A DNA stretch of 64,000 nucleotides, from the NCBI GenBank assembly GCA_044867645.1, contig JBIOVI010000063.1:7122-71121 (forward strand). The letters run 5' to 3'. Source of the stretch: VRUE01 sp044867645 (GTDB lineage: Bacteria > Actinomycetota > Thermoleophilia > Solirubrobacterales > 70-9). The notes beneath the pieces were generated by a model. It was not told the DNA's origin. It ran no database searches and saw only the letters and a program-made list of their open reading frames with translations. The position numbers and the translations under genes are program-made. This document shows, one piece after another, positions 1-5,562 of this stretch; the stretch's first letter is position 1, and each line of letters starts with the position of its first letter.

Positions 1-920
1 CGGGCACTTCGAACTACGCCTACACGGCTCCCTCGAATTGGTCGGAAAAACTGGCGAAACAGTTGAAAGAACACTCCGGGGACGCGGCCGGGCGTGTCGG
101 GCAGAAGATCGCATCCAAAATCGGAGGTTCAGGCGTGTCTGACCCGTACCCGCACAAAGTCACGATCCCTTCTTGCAGCGGTGAGTCGTGGATCGAATGC
201 AAAGGCGACCTTGAAGAACTCGAACTGGTGCCGGAACGTGTGGAGCTCGACTGGTCGGATGCCCATCTGGACCTCGCGCCTGACGAGGTCGTTGAACTCG
301 ATCCGGCTCCGTCGACGAAAGTCGAGGTACCGAGTGAATCGGCGGTCGTCGTCACTACCAACCCTGATGACGCCGGGATGCCGATCGTCGTTCCTCAGCC
401 CGAACCAGGGGAGACCTACAGCCATTACGCGGCGCGCCTGAACTCGGGGCTCTCTCCCGAACGTCACGATCTGGAGGCTGCTTTCGTCTCGCCCTCAACC
501 GGGCCGAACGGAGTTGTCTCGGTCCAGCCCGAGCCGGAGACCAGGCTGGACCCTTCAACGACGCACAAAGTCGATGTGTCGACCAACCCAGCGGACGCCC
601 CGATGGTGGCCGCCCCCTGGTCGCCGCCGTCGATCCCGTCGATCAGCATGGCACCCCTGACGACCCTGGGCAGTCCGTGCTCTGTTTTCCCCTTCGGCTT
701 GCTCTGCTGGCTCGGTGAAGGACTTGCTCAGTTCAACACCGCAGGCGTTTGTCCGCACGCGGCGGTCCCCGTCAACGACGAGGCCGATTTTGAACTCACC
801 TTGTGTGGTGAAACCTCCGACCAGGTGATGGGGTACGTGCGGCCGGCGTTGCTCCTGGTCTTCATTGTCGGTTGCGGCTTCTTGTTCGCAAAGGCGACGA
901 AGGCGATCGGCGGCGACTGA
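1..920 (+). CDS. pIII-like minor coat / adsorption protein (5' partial)
   Basis: The reading frame is open to the window edge (first full codon at 3), so the gene is truncated by the window and a TTG at 63 is not a credible start. The visible part is about 305 residues: a Pro/Glu-rich low-complexity stretch, an internal near-duplication (KVEV..TNPDDAGMPIVV and KVDVSTNPADAPMV), a Cys-containing hydrophobic patch CSVFPFGLLCWLGEG, two further cysteines, then a C-terminal membrane span (RPALLLVFIVGCGFLFAKA) and a short charged tail. This layout, a variable exterior plus a C-terminal anchor directly upstream of pVI-like and Zot genes, is that of inovirus pIII/attachment proteins. Its stop overlaps the next start as TGATG. 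No sequence-level identification is possible here; the role is inferred from position and architecture. Confidence 0.7.
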   Translation, partial: GTSNYAYTAPSNWSEKLAKQLKEHSGDAAGRVGQKIASKIGGSGVSDPYPHKVTIPSCSGESWIECKGDLEELELVPERVELDWSDAHLDLAPDEVVELDPAPSTKVEVPSESAVVVTTNPDDAGMPIVVPQPEPGETYSHYAARLNSGLSPERHDLEAAFVSPSTGPNGVVSVQPEPETRLDPSTTHKVDVSTNPADAPMVAAPWSPPSIPSISMAPLTTLGSPCSVFPFGLLCWLGEGLAQFNTAGVCPHAAVPVNDEADFELTLCGETSDQVMGYVRPALLLVFIVGCGFLFAKATKAIGGD

Positions 921-1216
921 TGCTCACGCTGCTCTCCGACATCTGGCACGGCATCCTCGATATTCCGTACCTCGTGGTCGCCCTTCTGGTCGAATCGATC
1001 AATGGCTGGATTCTGATCCTGGCGGCGATTGTCTCGGCCATCCTGGCCGTGCTCCCGAGCTTCCCGAGCATCCCTACTCTTGACGGTGACATTTTGGCTG
1101 GCGTCGCCTGGTTCCTGCCGATCAGCGCGATGCTGGCTGTGTTTTCCACGTTCGTGGGGGCCTTCGTCATCTGGCTTGGCGTCTCGGCGGCCCTTCGCTG
1201 GGGGAAGATGTTGTGA
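920..1216 (+). CDS. pVI-like hydrophobic minor virion protein
   Basis: The protein has 98 residues and begins at the ATG that overlaps the upstream stop (TGATG); the longer frame opening upstream is not needed. It has about three hydrophobic segments (residues about 13-32, 36-46 and 60-95) and very few charges, ending in RWGKML. A small polytopic protein between the pIII-like gene and Zot matches the place of inovirus pVI, which caps the virion with pIII and helps release the particle from the membrane. It ends with a GTGA overlap into the next small gene, so it is translationally coupled. The name is a positional inference. Confidence 0.65.
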   Translation: MLTLLSDIWHGILDIPYLVVALLVESINGWILILAAIVSAILAVLPSFPSIPTLDGDILAGVAWFLPISAMLAVFSTFVGAFVIWLGVSAALRWGKML

Positions 1217-1338
1217 GCCGGTCAGAGCGGCTCAGGGATGGCCTGGCGGCCTTTCTCGGCCGACGGGTTCGTGGCGTCGTCACCCTTCTCGTGTTGTTTG
1301 TGCTGCTGGGTCAGTTAGCGAAGGCGGCCCTCGGGTGA
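1213..1338 (+). CDS. 41-residue single-span membrane protein, phage morphogenesis operon
   Basis: A GTG at 1213 overlaps the stop of the upstream gene (GTGA) and opens a 41-residue frame. It begins with a basic amphipathic head (SRSERLRDGLAAFLGRRVRG) and continues with one membrane span (VVTLLVLFVLLGQLAKAALG). The stop again overlaps a GTG (GTGA) of the following small gene. The double coupling and the clean basic-head/membrane-span layout argue that it is real despite its size. It may be a small virion or assembly factor or a membrane anchor for the neighbouring Zot protein; the sequence does not decide. Confidence 0.6.
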   Translation: MSRSERLRDGLAAFLGRRVRGVVTLLVLFVLLGQLAKAALG

Positions 1339-1463
1339 GATGGATCGTGGCCATGGTGCTGGCGGCCGTCGCTGGCTCGATCGCATACAGCCTCGGGGCC
1401 GGTCCCGAGGTTGCCTACGTGGTGAGGTCTATCGTCCGCCATCTTGCCGGGGGGTACGGGTGA
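1335..1463 (+). CDS. 42-residue membrane protein directly upstream of zot
   Basis: GTG at 1335 overlaps the preceding stop. The product starts with a membrane span (WIVAMVLAAVAGSIAYSLGA) followed by an amphipathic tail (PEVAYVVRSIVRHLAGGYG). The stop at 1461-1463 overlaps the GTG start of zot at 1460 (GTGA). This frame explains the region that would otherwise be read as an unconvincing Arg-rich N-terminal extension of Zot from an ATG at 1340. The function is unknown. Since the Zot protein here lacks an obvious membrane span, supplying an anchor for it is one possibility (inference). Confidence 0.6.
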   Translation: MRWIVAMVLAAVAGSIAYSLGAGPEVAYVVRSIVRHLAGGYG

Positions 1464-2317
1464 TACGTCTTGTCACCGGTCCGCTCGGGACCGGCAAGAG
1501 CTACTACGGCACCAGGAAGGCGGCTCAGGCCATCCGAGAAGGCAAGATGGTCGCGACCAACTTCGATCTCGTGCCCGACTGGATTGACCAGGTCGTTCGC
1601 CATGGTCGTCTCAGGAAGAACAGTCGCAAGGTCAACGCTCGCGCGGACCGGTTTTCGAGGAGGTACATCCGCATCGAGACGATGCAGGAACTGATGCAGC
1701 TTCGGGTTCGCCCGGAGCCTCCTTGGGCGAAGGAGATTGAACCTGGCAAGTGGCAATTGCGGGAAGGCGTTCTCGTCGTGATCCTCGATGAGGCGCACCG
1801 CTGGATGAATGCTCGTAGTTGGTCCCGAGAGGGCCGCGAAGAATTGCTCGAATTCTTCGCACTGGCACGGAAGATGGGGATGGAGGTTTACCTGATCGCT
1901 CAGCGGGCCGAGAACCTCGACGTCCAGGTGCGCGAGCTGTTCGAGGACCACATCAAGCTCACCAACCTTCGCCGATCAGCGCGACTCATGGGGATTCCCG
2001 TGATCCCGTTCAACTATTTCATTGCGGGCTGGCGCAACCACGCCTACCCAGACGAGGTCGTGAAGACCGAGCGCTACAGACTCGGCTGGGAGAAGAGGCT
2101 CTACGACACGATGGACACCGTCAGCTTCACGGAGGGCTCGAAGGGCGGTGGCGGCCTGTACCTGCCGCGAGACGAGTCCGACGCCCTGATCGGAGATGCA
2201 GCGGCGGACGGCGCGTCAGCGCCGTCGCCCCTCGCCCCGCCGGCCGCCGGCGGATCGGTCGCGGATGACGCTGCCGACCCGGGCGAGAGGCCGTCGGTCC
2301 CAGACCCAGCGTTGTGA
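1460..2317 (+). CDS. zot: Zot / pI-like phage assembly ATPase
   Basis: The protein has 285 residues from the coupled GTG start. It carries a P-loop GPLGTGKSYYG near residues 7-17 and a Walker B strand VVILDEAHRW at 106-115, followed by a conserved-looking ARKMGMEVYLIAQRAENLDVQVREL block typical of the Zot family (phage f1 pI). In that family the cytoplasmic ATPase drives extrusion of the filamentous virion through the inner membrane. Typical pI/Zot proteins have one membrane span after the ATPase domain. Here the tail after residue 225 is Gly/Ala/Pro-rich and acidic with no clear span, so anchoring may come from the small upstream proteins. The start at 1460 is preferred because it overlaps the upstream stop as GTGA and because the residues before it look non-coding. 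Confidence 0.85.
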   Translation: MIRLVTGPLGTGKSYYGTRKAAQAIREGKMVATNFDLVPDWIDQVVRHGRLRKNSRKVNARADRFSRRYIRIETMQELMQLRVRPEPPWAKEIEPGKWQLREGVLVVILDEAHRWMNARSWSREGREELLEFFALARKMGMEVYLIAQRAENLDVQVRELFEDHIKLTNLRRSARLMGIPVIPFNYFIAGWRNHAYPDEVVKTERYRLGWEKRLYDTMDTVSFTEGSKGGGGLYLPRDESDALIGDAAADGASAPSPLAPPAAGGSVADDAADPGERPSVPDPAL

Positions 2318-2360
2318 CATCCCAGGATAATGGTGACCAAGAAAGTCAACAAATGCGGTG

Positions 2361-2412
2361 GAGGAGCAGGGTCCTCTAACAGCCCATCTGGTCTCAAATA
2401 TGAGACAGGGCT
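2361..2412 (+). repeat. Two consecutive hairpins between zot and rep
   Basis: The 107-base gap between zot and rep holds a 5-bp stem (gagga at 2361-2365 with tcctc at 2372-2376). Next comes a perfect 6-bp stem with a four-base loop (gtctca at 2391-2396, tgagac at 2401-2406). The second is extended by agccc 2381-2385 pairing with gggct 2408-2412 around a bulge. There is no run of T, so this is not a classical terminator. The place directly before the initiator gene fits an origin or nick-site hairpin of a rolling-circle phage (inference) or a leader that controls rep. Confidence 0.5.
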
Positions 2413-2424
2413 AGGGAAGACTTT

Positions 2425-3390
2425 GTGATCGACGCGGCGGGGGTGGATACCTGGTCGGTCTGCTGGTACTTGCCGGAGGAAGGCCCGGCGCATCGAGCAA
2501 TGGAGGCAATGGCGACCGAGCGCGCAGCACGCAGCTTTCTTCTCCCAGAACCGGTCGAGGGGCATCGTGTCGGCTGGTTCCCTGGGAGCAGGATGATGTT
2601 CGCCGAGGGGCATCCGATACCCGGAGCTTTGGCGCCAGCTGTGGGTCTGCCGGCAGCACTGAATCGCCTTACACATGCTCTCGCTGATCGCGGCCTTCAA
2701 GTGCCCGATCAGGAGTGCCGTTTTGGCTGGAGCAAGGGCCTCCATGGTGTTCGGCGTCTCGACGCCACTGTTGATCTGCGGTTCGATTCTCCAGCCGAGG
2801 GCCTCGCGGCGCTGGCAGGGGTGGCAGCCCTGCCGCTTCCGCGAATGAAAACGCAGGTAATGCGAGAGGTTGGCGGTCGGCGCGTCGAGACGGTCTATTT
2901 CCGAGGAACGAGCGGTAAGAGGGTGCTCGGTAGGTGGTATGACAAGGGCATCGAGAGCGGCGACGCTGTGCGAGGCCTGCATGTTCGGCCTGAGGATCAG
3001 CGTCGCTTCTCTAAAGACACGAGACCAACGGTCGAGGAGGTTGCATCTACGACTTATGTTCGGGATGCTTTCGTGCGAAGATTCGAACCACTCTGGCGAG
3101 CGGCAAAGGGGGTCAAGGTGGGTGGCGTGGTCGAGTTAGCGCACCGGTTGGCGGAGCTTCAAGATGACGGCGTGATAACGGCGGCGGAAGCTAAGCGGAT
3201 CGCCGGGCATCTTGTTCTTGATTCGATCGACGCACATCGCCAGTCACGCTCGCAGTGCTACAAGGACAGGGCGGCGGCGCGCCGTCATGGGCTCGTCCTT
3301 GCAGATGGCGTGCTGGACGAGGTCGAGGTTGATCTAGGGGATGTGCTTGAGCATGCGCTTGATTCAGATCTCTGGGGCTGTCAGGGCTAA
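2425..3390 (+). CDS. Rolling-circle-type replication initiation protein (inovirus pII-like)
   Basis: The protein has 321 residues and starts at GTG 2425, 12 bases after the hairpin region. It shows the paired signatures of Rep_trans / phage gpII-type initiators: VRRLDATVDL near residues 109-118 and RWYDKGIESG near 170-179. An Arg-rich helical C-terminal half follows. Such proteins nick one strand at the origin and start rolling-circle synthesis of phage ssDNA. The order zot then rep is circularly permuted relative to f1, as is common in prophages. The catalytic tyrosine cannot be assigned with certainty; Y173 within WYDKGIE is part of a family motif but is not proven to be the nucleophile. 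The gene is followed by a hairpin and a strong terminator. Confidence 0.65.
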   Translation: MIDAAGVDTWSVCWYLPEEGPAHRAMEAMATERAARSFLLPEPVEGHRVGWFPGSRMMFAEGHPIPGALAPAVGLPAALNRLTHALADRGLQVPDQECRFGWSKGLHGVRRLDATVDLRFDSPAEGLAALAGVAALPLPRMKTQVMREVGGRRVETVYFRGTSGKRVLGRWYDKGIESGDAVRGLHVRPEDQRRFSKDTRPTVEEVASTTYVRDAFVRRFEPLWRAAKGVKVGGVVELAHRLAELQDDGVITAAEAKRIAGHLVLDSIDAHRQSRSQCYKDRAAARRHGLVLADGVLDEVEVDLGDVLEHALDSDLWGCQG

Positions 3391-3485
3391 CTTGAGTTAG
3401 CTGACCTTTCGGGGCTTCCTTTGCTCCACGGGATTTAGCGTAAAGGTGGGGGGGTGGCTCTAGGGTTCTGAGGCCGGCCCCCTGT

Positions 3486-3519
3486 CCCTCAGCGAGGCAC
3501 CTCTCATACTCGCTGAGGG
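3486..3519 (+). repeat. Hairpin with perfect 11-bp stem downstream of rep
   Basis: ccctcagcgag at 3486-3496 pairs perfectly with ctcgctgaggg at 3509-3519 around a 12-base loop. It lies 13 bases before a terminator hairpin. A stable hairpin in the main intergenic region of a filamentous phage is a candidate packaging signal or minus-strand origin (inference). It has no T-run and so is not itself a classical terminator. Confidence 0.6.
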
Positions 3520-3531
3520 GTACCGGCACAA

Positions 3532-3576
3532 GGGCGCGGGCGGTTTCCGATACGGCCGCCCGCGCCCACTTTTTTG
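3532..3576 (+). terminator. Rho-independent terminator after phage rep operon
   Basis: gggcgcgggcgg at 3532-3543 pairs perfectly over 12 bp with ccgcccgcgccc at 3556-3567. The stem is followed after two bases by six T residues (3570-3575). It is the clearest intrinsic terminator in the phage region and would end transcripts from the morphogenesis/rep operon before the regulator genes. Confidence 0.85.
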
Positions 3577-3636
3577 TCAGCCGGACTTCATGATCTGGAG
3601 CATTGGAACGACACGTTTCGTCTGGAGCATGCCCAT
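3577..3636 (-). CDS. Possible 19-residue leader peptide with near-perfect Shine-Dalgarno
   Basis: On the minus strand a ggaggaggtgatc sequence, nearly the full complement of the 16S rRNA 3' end, stands 8 bases before an ATG at 3636. The frame encodes MGMLQTKRVVPMLQIMKSG and stops at 3577, directly beside the terminator. It contains a repeated MLQ caused by the ten-base direct repeat. Such a strong ribosome-binding site is unlikely by chance in this genome, yet the product is tiny and has no known relative that can be recognised. It could be an antisense leader peptide or a decoy site. Confidence 0.35.
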   Translation of the reverse strand: MGMLQTKRVVPMLQIMKSG

Positions 3637-3830
3637 GGCGATCACCTCCTCCCATTAATTCGCTCAAGCTGCCGCCCTGCTCGGCAGGTGCGGCGCCAGG
3701 TGCTCGTGAACAATGCTCCAAAGCGCTTTGACCGGTCAGTTCCAAATGCCGCAAAATGCGAGGAACTCACTCAGTATTTGGTTAACTACTCGGCGTTTCA
3801 GCATCCAATCCGTTTATTGAGGAGGCCGCC

Positions 3831-3920
3831 GTGGTTCCTAAAAAAAGGGCAAGGCGAGGAAGGTCCGGGGTCAAGGGCGGCCGGAGAATGAAGCGAGTGC
3901 CCGGGGAGGCCCTAAGTTGA
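3831..3920 (+). CDS. 29-residue highly basic peptide coupled to regulator gene
   Basis: GTG at 3831 is preceded by ggagg five bases upstream (ttgaggaggccgcc). The product VVPKKRARRGRSGVKGGRRM.. carries twelve Arg/Lys in 29 residues. Its stop TGA at 3918-3920 overlaps the TTG start of the next gene (TTGA), which supports both frames. A short basic peptide might bind nucleic acid or act only as a translational coupler for the regulator. No family can be named. Confidence 0.5.
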   Translation: MVPKKRARRGRSGVKGGRRMKRVPGEALS

Positions 3921-4627
3921 GTCAACGCGGAGAGACGAAGAAGGCGAGGGATCGGGCAGAGGGTCTTATTGACCCGAACTTGAATGTGGTCGTTAAAGAT
4001 CCGCTGCGAGTCCAGATTCTGGCTATCGCGATCCAACGCTCAATCAGTCCCAGCGAATTTTCTAGAGAGTCGGGTTGCCCCTTAAACACGACTTCCTACC
4101 ACTTCAAGGTCCTTCTGAAGCATGGCTTTATTGAGCTTGTGGACCACGTGCAAGTTCGCGGGGCGACTAAGCACATGTACCGGGCCACCAAAAGCGGCTT
4201 TATTAGCGATAAGGACTGGGGCCAGGTCGCACAGGCTGTTCGACCTGGCATTGCCGGAGCAATCTTGCAGGACTTCAATGCACGTGTTGTCCAATCGATG
4301 GAGAGCGGCTCCTTTTACTCACGAGATGACGCCTGCATGTTTTGGATGCCGCTCGCCCTTGACGAGCATACGTGGCCGAAGTTTGTAGAGATGCTGTCTT
4401 GGGCAATCGCGGAAGCCAAAGAGTTCGAGGTTGAGACGGTAAAACGCCGAGCCGATGGGAAGGAGGACTCCTGCATTCCCGTGACTTTCGCCATTGCTGG
4501 TTTCGAGTCGCCTACTGCGGCAGAAGTCAAGGCCAAAGGCAAGTCGAAGGCCAAGCGGAAGCGATCCCGTGCCACAAGGAAGGATAATCGTGAGGGTCGG
4601 CGTAGGCAGAAACCAGGCCGGACGTGA
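3917..4627 (+). CDS. Winged-helix (ArsR-like) regulator with basic C-terminal tail
   Basis: The 236-residue protein starts at TTG 3917, chosen because it overlaps the upstream stop. Residues about 27-95 form an ArsR-type winged helix: a DPLRVQILAIAI entry helix, SPSEFSRESGCPLNTTSYHFKVLLKHGFIELV as the recognition unit, and a wing. The middle part is a Trp-containing domain of unknown role. The last 35 residues are strongly basic (KAKGKSKAKRKRSRATRK), which may give extra DNA affinity. It overlaps the next, related regulator gene by GTGA. As a phage gene it is a candidate lysogeny or copy-number regulator; this is inference from context. Confidence 0.65.
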   Translation: MSQRGETKKARDRAEGLIDPNLNVVVKDPLRVQILAIAIQRSISPSEFSRESGCPLNTTSYHFKVLLKHGFIELVDHVQVRGATKHMYRATKSGFISDKDWGQVAQAVRPGIAGAILQDFNARVVQSMESGSFYSRDDACMFWMPLALDEHTWPKFVEMLSWAIAEAKEFEVETVKRRADGKEDSCIPVTFAIAGFESPTAAEVKAKGKSKAKRKRSRATRKDNREGRRRQKPGRT

Positions 4628-4893
4628 GTTCGCTCCGATCAGTCATTCGTCACGATGTTCGCCTGGATATCCTTTCCTGCCTTCTGGCCGGGGAGCCTTT
4701 GAAAATCGCTGATTTGAGCGACAGGCTTAGTTGCTCCCAGCGAGTCGTCACCCATCACGTCAGGGTCCTCAGCGTGGCGGGGCTTTTGGCCCGAACCTTT
4801 GCCCGTAGGGGACAGAAACCGACCTACGTAACTTGTCTCGATGGGCACCCCGATTGGATCTCACGAGCCATTAGGGATCGTCGCTCCCGCTGA
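4624..4893 (+). CDS. Small winged-helix (ArsR-like) regulator
   Basis: The 89-residue protein starts at GTG 4624 in a GTGA overlap with the upstream regulator. It is a stand-alone winged helix: RHDVRLDILSCLLAGEPLKIADLSDRLSCSQRVVTHHVRVLSVAGLLARTF, then a wing and a short basic end. It shares the fold and the order of elements with residues 27-95 of its neighbour, so the two could form heterodimers or arise from duplication. The cysteines do not form an obvious metal site. The role is probably control of phage genes. Confidence 0.65.
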   Translation: MSSLRSVIRHDVRLDILSCLLAGEPLKIADLSDRLSCSQRVVTHHVRVLSVAGLLARTFARRGQKPTYVTCLDGHPDWISRAIRDRRSR

Positions 4894-4921
4894 GAGGATT
4901 TGTCTACACTGCATTTGACTC

Positions 4922-4996
4922 ATGGGCATTGAGATCATCGCCGTTCGCTACGGCTGCGACTGGATCGAAAGGAGTCAAGGTGGCGGGAGCAATTGA
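4922..4996 (+). CDS. 24-residue peptide resembling the start of the 5072 gene
   Basis: ATG 4922 opens MGIEIIAVRYGCDWIERSQG and stops at 4996. The first 14 residues resemble the first 14 of the protein at 5072 (FEVVAVRWSCWACE). The frame overlaps the start of the 28-residue membrane protein. No good ribosome-binding site precedes it. It may be a degenerate partial duplicate or a short leader; confidence in translation is low. Confidence 0.25.
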   Translation: MGIEIIAVRYGCDWIERSQGGGSN

Positions 4997-5066
4997 GTTG
5001 GCCGTCTTTTTGGTCGTCGTCGGCTGCGTCGTTCTTGGCGTTGTTCAAGCTGCTTCTCTCGGCTGA
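4980..5066 (+). CDS. 28-residue hydrophobic protein, pVII/pIX-like virion protein candidate
   Basis: GTG at 4980 is preceded by aaaggag with a five-base spacer. The product VAGAIELAVFLVVVGCVVLG plus VQAASLG is essentially one membrane span with a short head. In filamentous phages pVII and pIX are hydrophobic proteins of about 30 residues that sit at one virion tip and are encoded next to the coat genes. Length, composition, ribosome-binding site and place inside the prophage agree with that role, but short hydrophobic peptides cannot be assigned by similarity. Confidence 0.5.
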   Translation: MAGAIELAVFLVVVGCVVLGVVQAASLG

Positions 5067-5071
5067 GTCGC

Positions 5072-5389
5072 TTGTCCTTCGAGGTCGTCGCTGTTCGCTG
5101 GTCGTGCTGGGCCTGCGAGGCCACAGCCATTACCGCTCCGGGGCAATTGCCGGATGGCTGGTTCGAGTGGCCAGCGCCGCCGTGGCGGGCTCATCACCAG
5201 TCGCGCCACGCTTGCCCGGATCACTCAGCCGACGCTCGGCAGATTCACCATCGGCAGTGGTCAGCGCAGCTAGGCCGTACGCATGCTGTCTCGGTCCAGG
5301 AGTACGAGGCTGCAAAGGTTGCATTGCAGCACGCAACCTTTCTGCTAGATCGCCTCAAGTTCAGCGGCGGGCGAACCGGTGACGGGTAA
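5072..5389 (+). CDS. 105-residue phage protein with N-terminal CxxC motif
   Basis: The frame starts at TTG 5072, six bases after the upstream stop; the start is uncertain because no strong ribosome-binding site is visible. The N-terminus FEVVAVRWSCWACEATA carries a CxxC, with further His and Cys residues (WRAHHQSRHACPDH) that could complete a zinc site. The C-terminal VSVQEYEAAKVALQHATFLLDRLKF is helical. Its 3' end lies inside the left arm of a 19-bp hairpin. It might be a small nucleic-acid-binding phage protein; no family is recognised. Confidence 0.45.
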   Translation: MSFEVVAVRWSCWACEATAITAPGQLPDGWFEWPAPPWRAHHQSRHACPDHSADARQIHHRQWSAQLGRTHAVSVQEYEAAKVALQHATFLLDRLKFSGGRTGDG

Positions 5390-5427
5390 GCGTGAATCAG
5401 ACCGTAGCCACCGGCTCGCCCGCCGCT
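5363..5427 (+). repeat. Long hairpin (19-bp stem, one mismatch) near prophage right end
   Basis: agcggcgggcgaaccggtg at 5363-5381 pairs with caccggctcgcccgccgct at 5409-5427 with a single A/C mismatch around a 27-base loop. It starts within the last codons of the 105-residue gene. A second 8-bp pairing (tagccacc with ggtggcta) overlaps it. There is no T-run. A long hairpin about 110 bases from a Xer-type attachment site recalls the folded single-stranded attachment region of CTX phage, but it could also be an I-shaped terminator or packaging signal. Confidence 0.6.
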
Positions 5428-5534
5428 GTGGTGGCTATTGTCGTCTCGCGGTCGGCGTGAACTCGGCCTTCGAAGCAGGAAGCCCTAATTTTCGGTAGGT
5501 CAGGCGTGGACTTTTAGGCCGAAATCTCCTGACA

Positions 5535-5562
5535 ACGCACGATAATGGCGGTTATGTGAACT
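5535..5562 (+). other. dif-like XerC/XerD recombination site, probable prophage right attachment site
   Basis: The 28 bases can be read as an 11-base arm ending in CGATAA (5535-5545), a 6-base centre TGGCGG (5546-5551) and an 11-base arm TTATGTGAACT (5552-5562). The right arm closely follows the conserved XerD arm of bacterial dif sites (TTATGTNAANT), and the ATAAT....TTATGT core is the dif hallmark. The site sits exactly at the change from phage genes to a chromosomal gene, whose minus-strand stop codon begins at 5564-5562. This is what an Xer-dependent integrative phage would leave. The alternative is that it is the unaltered chromosomal dif lying beside the phage. Confidence 0.65.

Larger units (their letters stand above)
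3391..3830. other. Phage intergenic region with hairpins and terminator
   Basis: About 440 bases lie between rep and the small basic peptide gene. The first part is G-rich and holds an 11-bp-stem hairpin (3486-3519) and a strong terminator (3532-3576). The middle part has a ten-base direct repeat tctggagcat at 3594-3603 and 3621-3630 and a minus-strand ribosome-binding site with a mini-frame. The remainder to 3830 is less GC-rich and is the likely location of the promoter for the regulator genes, although no confident -35/-10 pair can be named. In filamentous phages this kind of region carries the packaging signal and origins. Confidence 0.5.
1..5562 (+). mobile_element. Inovirus-like (filamentous phage) prophage, left end outside window
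   Basis: The block combines a Zot/pI-type ATPase, a rolling-circle-type replication initiator, a pIII-like protein with a C-terminal membrane anchor, several 28-98 residue hydrophobic proteins and phage-type regulators, all on the plus strand and tightly packed. This is the gene set of Inoviridae. No secretin (pIV) is seen, as expected for a host without an outer membrane. The right boundary is set by a dif-like Xer site at 5535-5562 that touches the stop codon of a chromosomal gene. The left boundary lies upstream of the window, so the major coat protein and the left attachment site are not visible. No integrase is encoded in the visible part, which fits use of host XerC/XerD. Filamentous phages of Gram-positive hosts are known (for example Propionibacterium phage B5), so the type is established, but this lineage looks unusual. 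Confidence 0.85.

Noticed and set aside
1340..1459. N-terminal extension of zot starting at ATG 1340
   Set aside because: The extension is Arg/Gly-rich and non-homologous in style, while another frame here gives a membrane peptide with GTGA overlaps on both sides. The zot start at 1460 is preferred.
2101..2982. 293-codon minus-strand frame across the end of zot and the start of rep
   Set aside because: It is antisense to two well-supported phage genes and spans their intergenic hairpins; no domain is visible.
3046..3062. ttatgt inside rep as a second dif-like site
   Set aside because: Only the XerD-like half is present; no XerC-like arm with ATAA lies at the right distance.
3574..3891. 105-codon plus-strand frame after the phage terminator
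   Set aside because: It begins in the terminator T-run, lacks a ribosome-binding site and overlaps the better-supported basic peptide gene in another frame.
5392..5460. 22-codon frame (begins VNQTVATGSPAAVV) after the 105-residue phage gene
   Set aside because: There is no ribosome-binding site and it overlaps the hairpin arms. It could be a truncated coat remnant, but the evidence is too weak to list as a gene.
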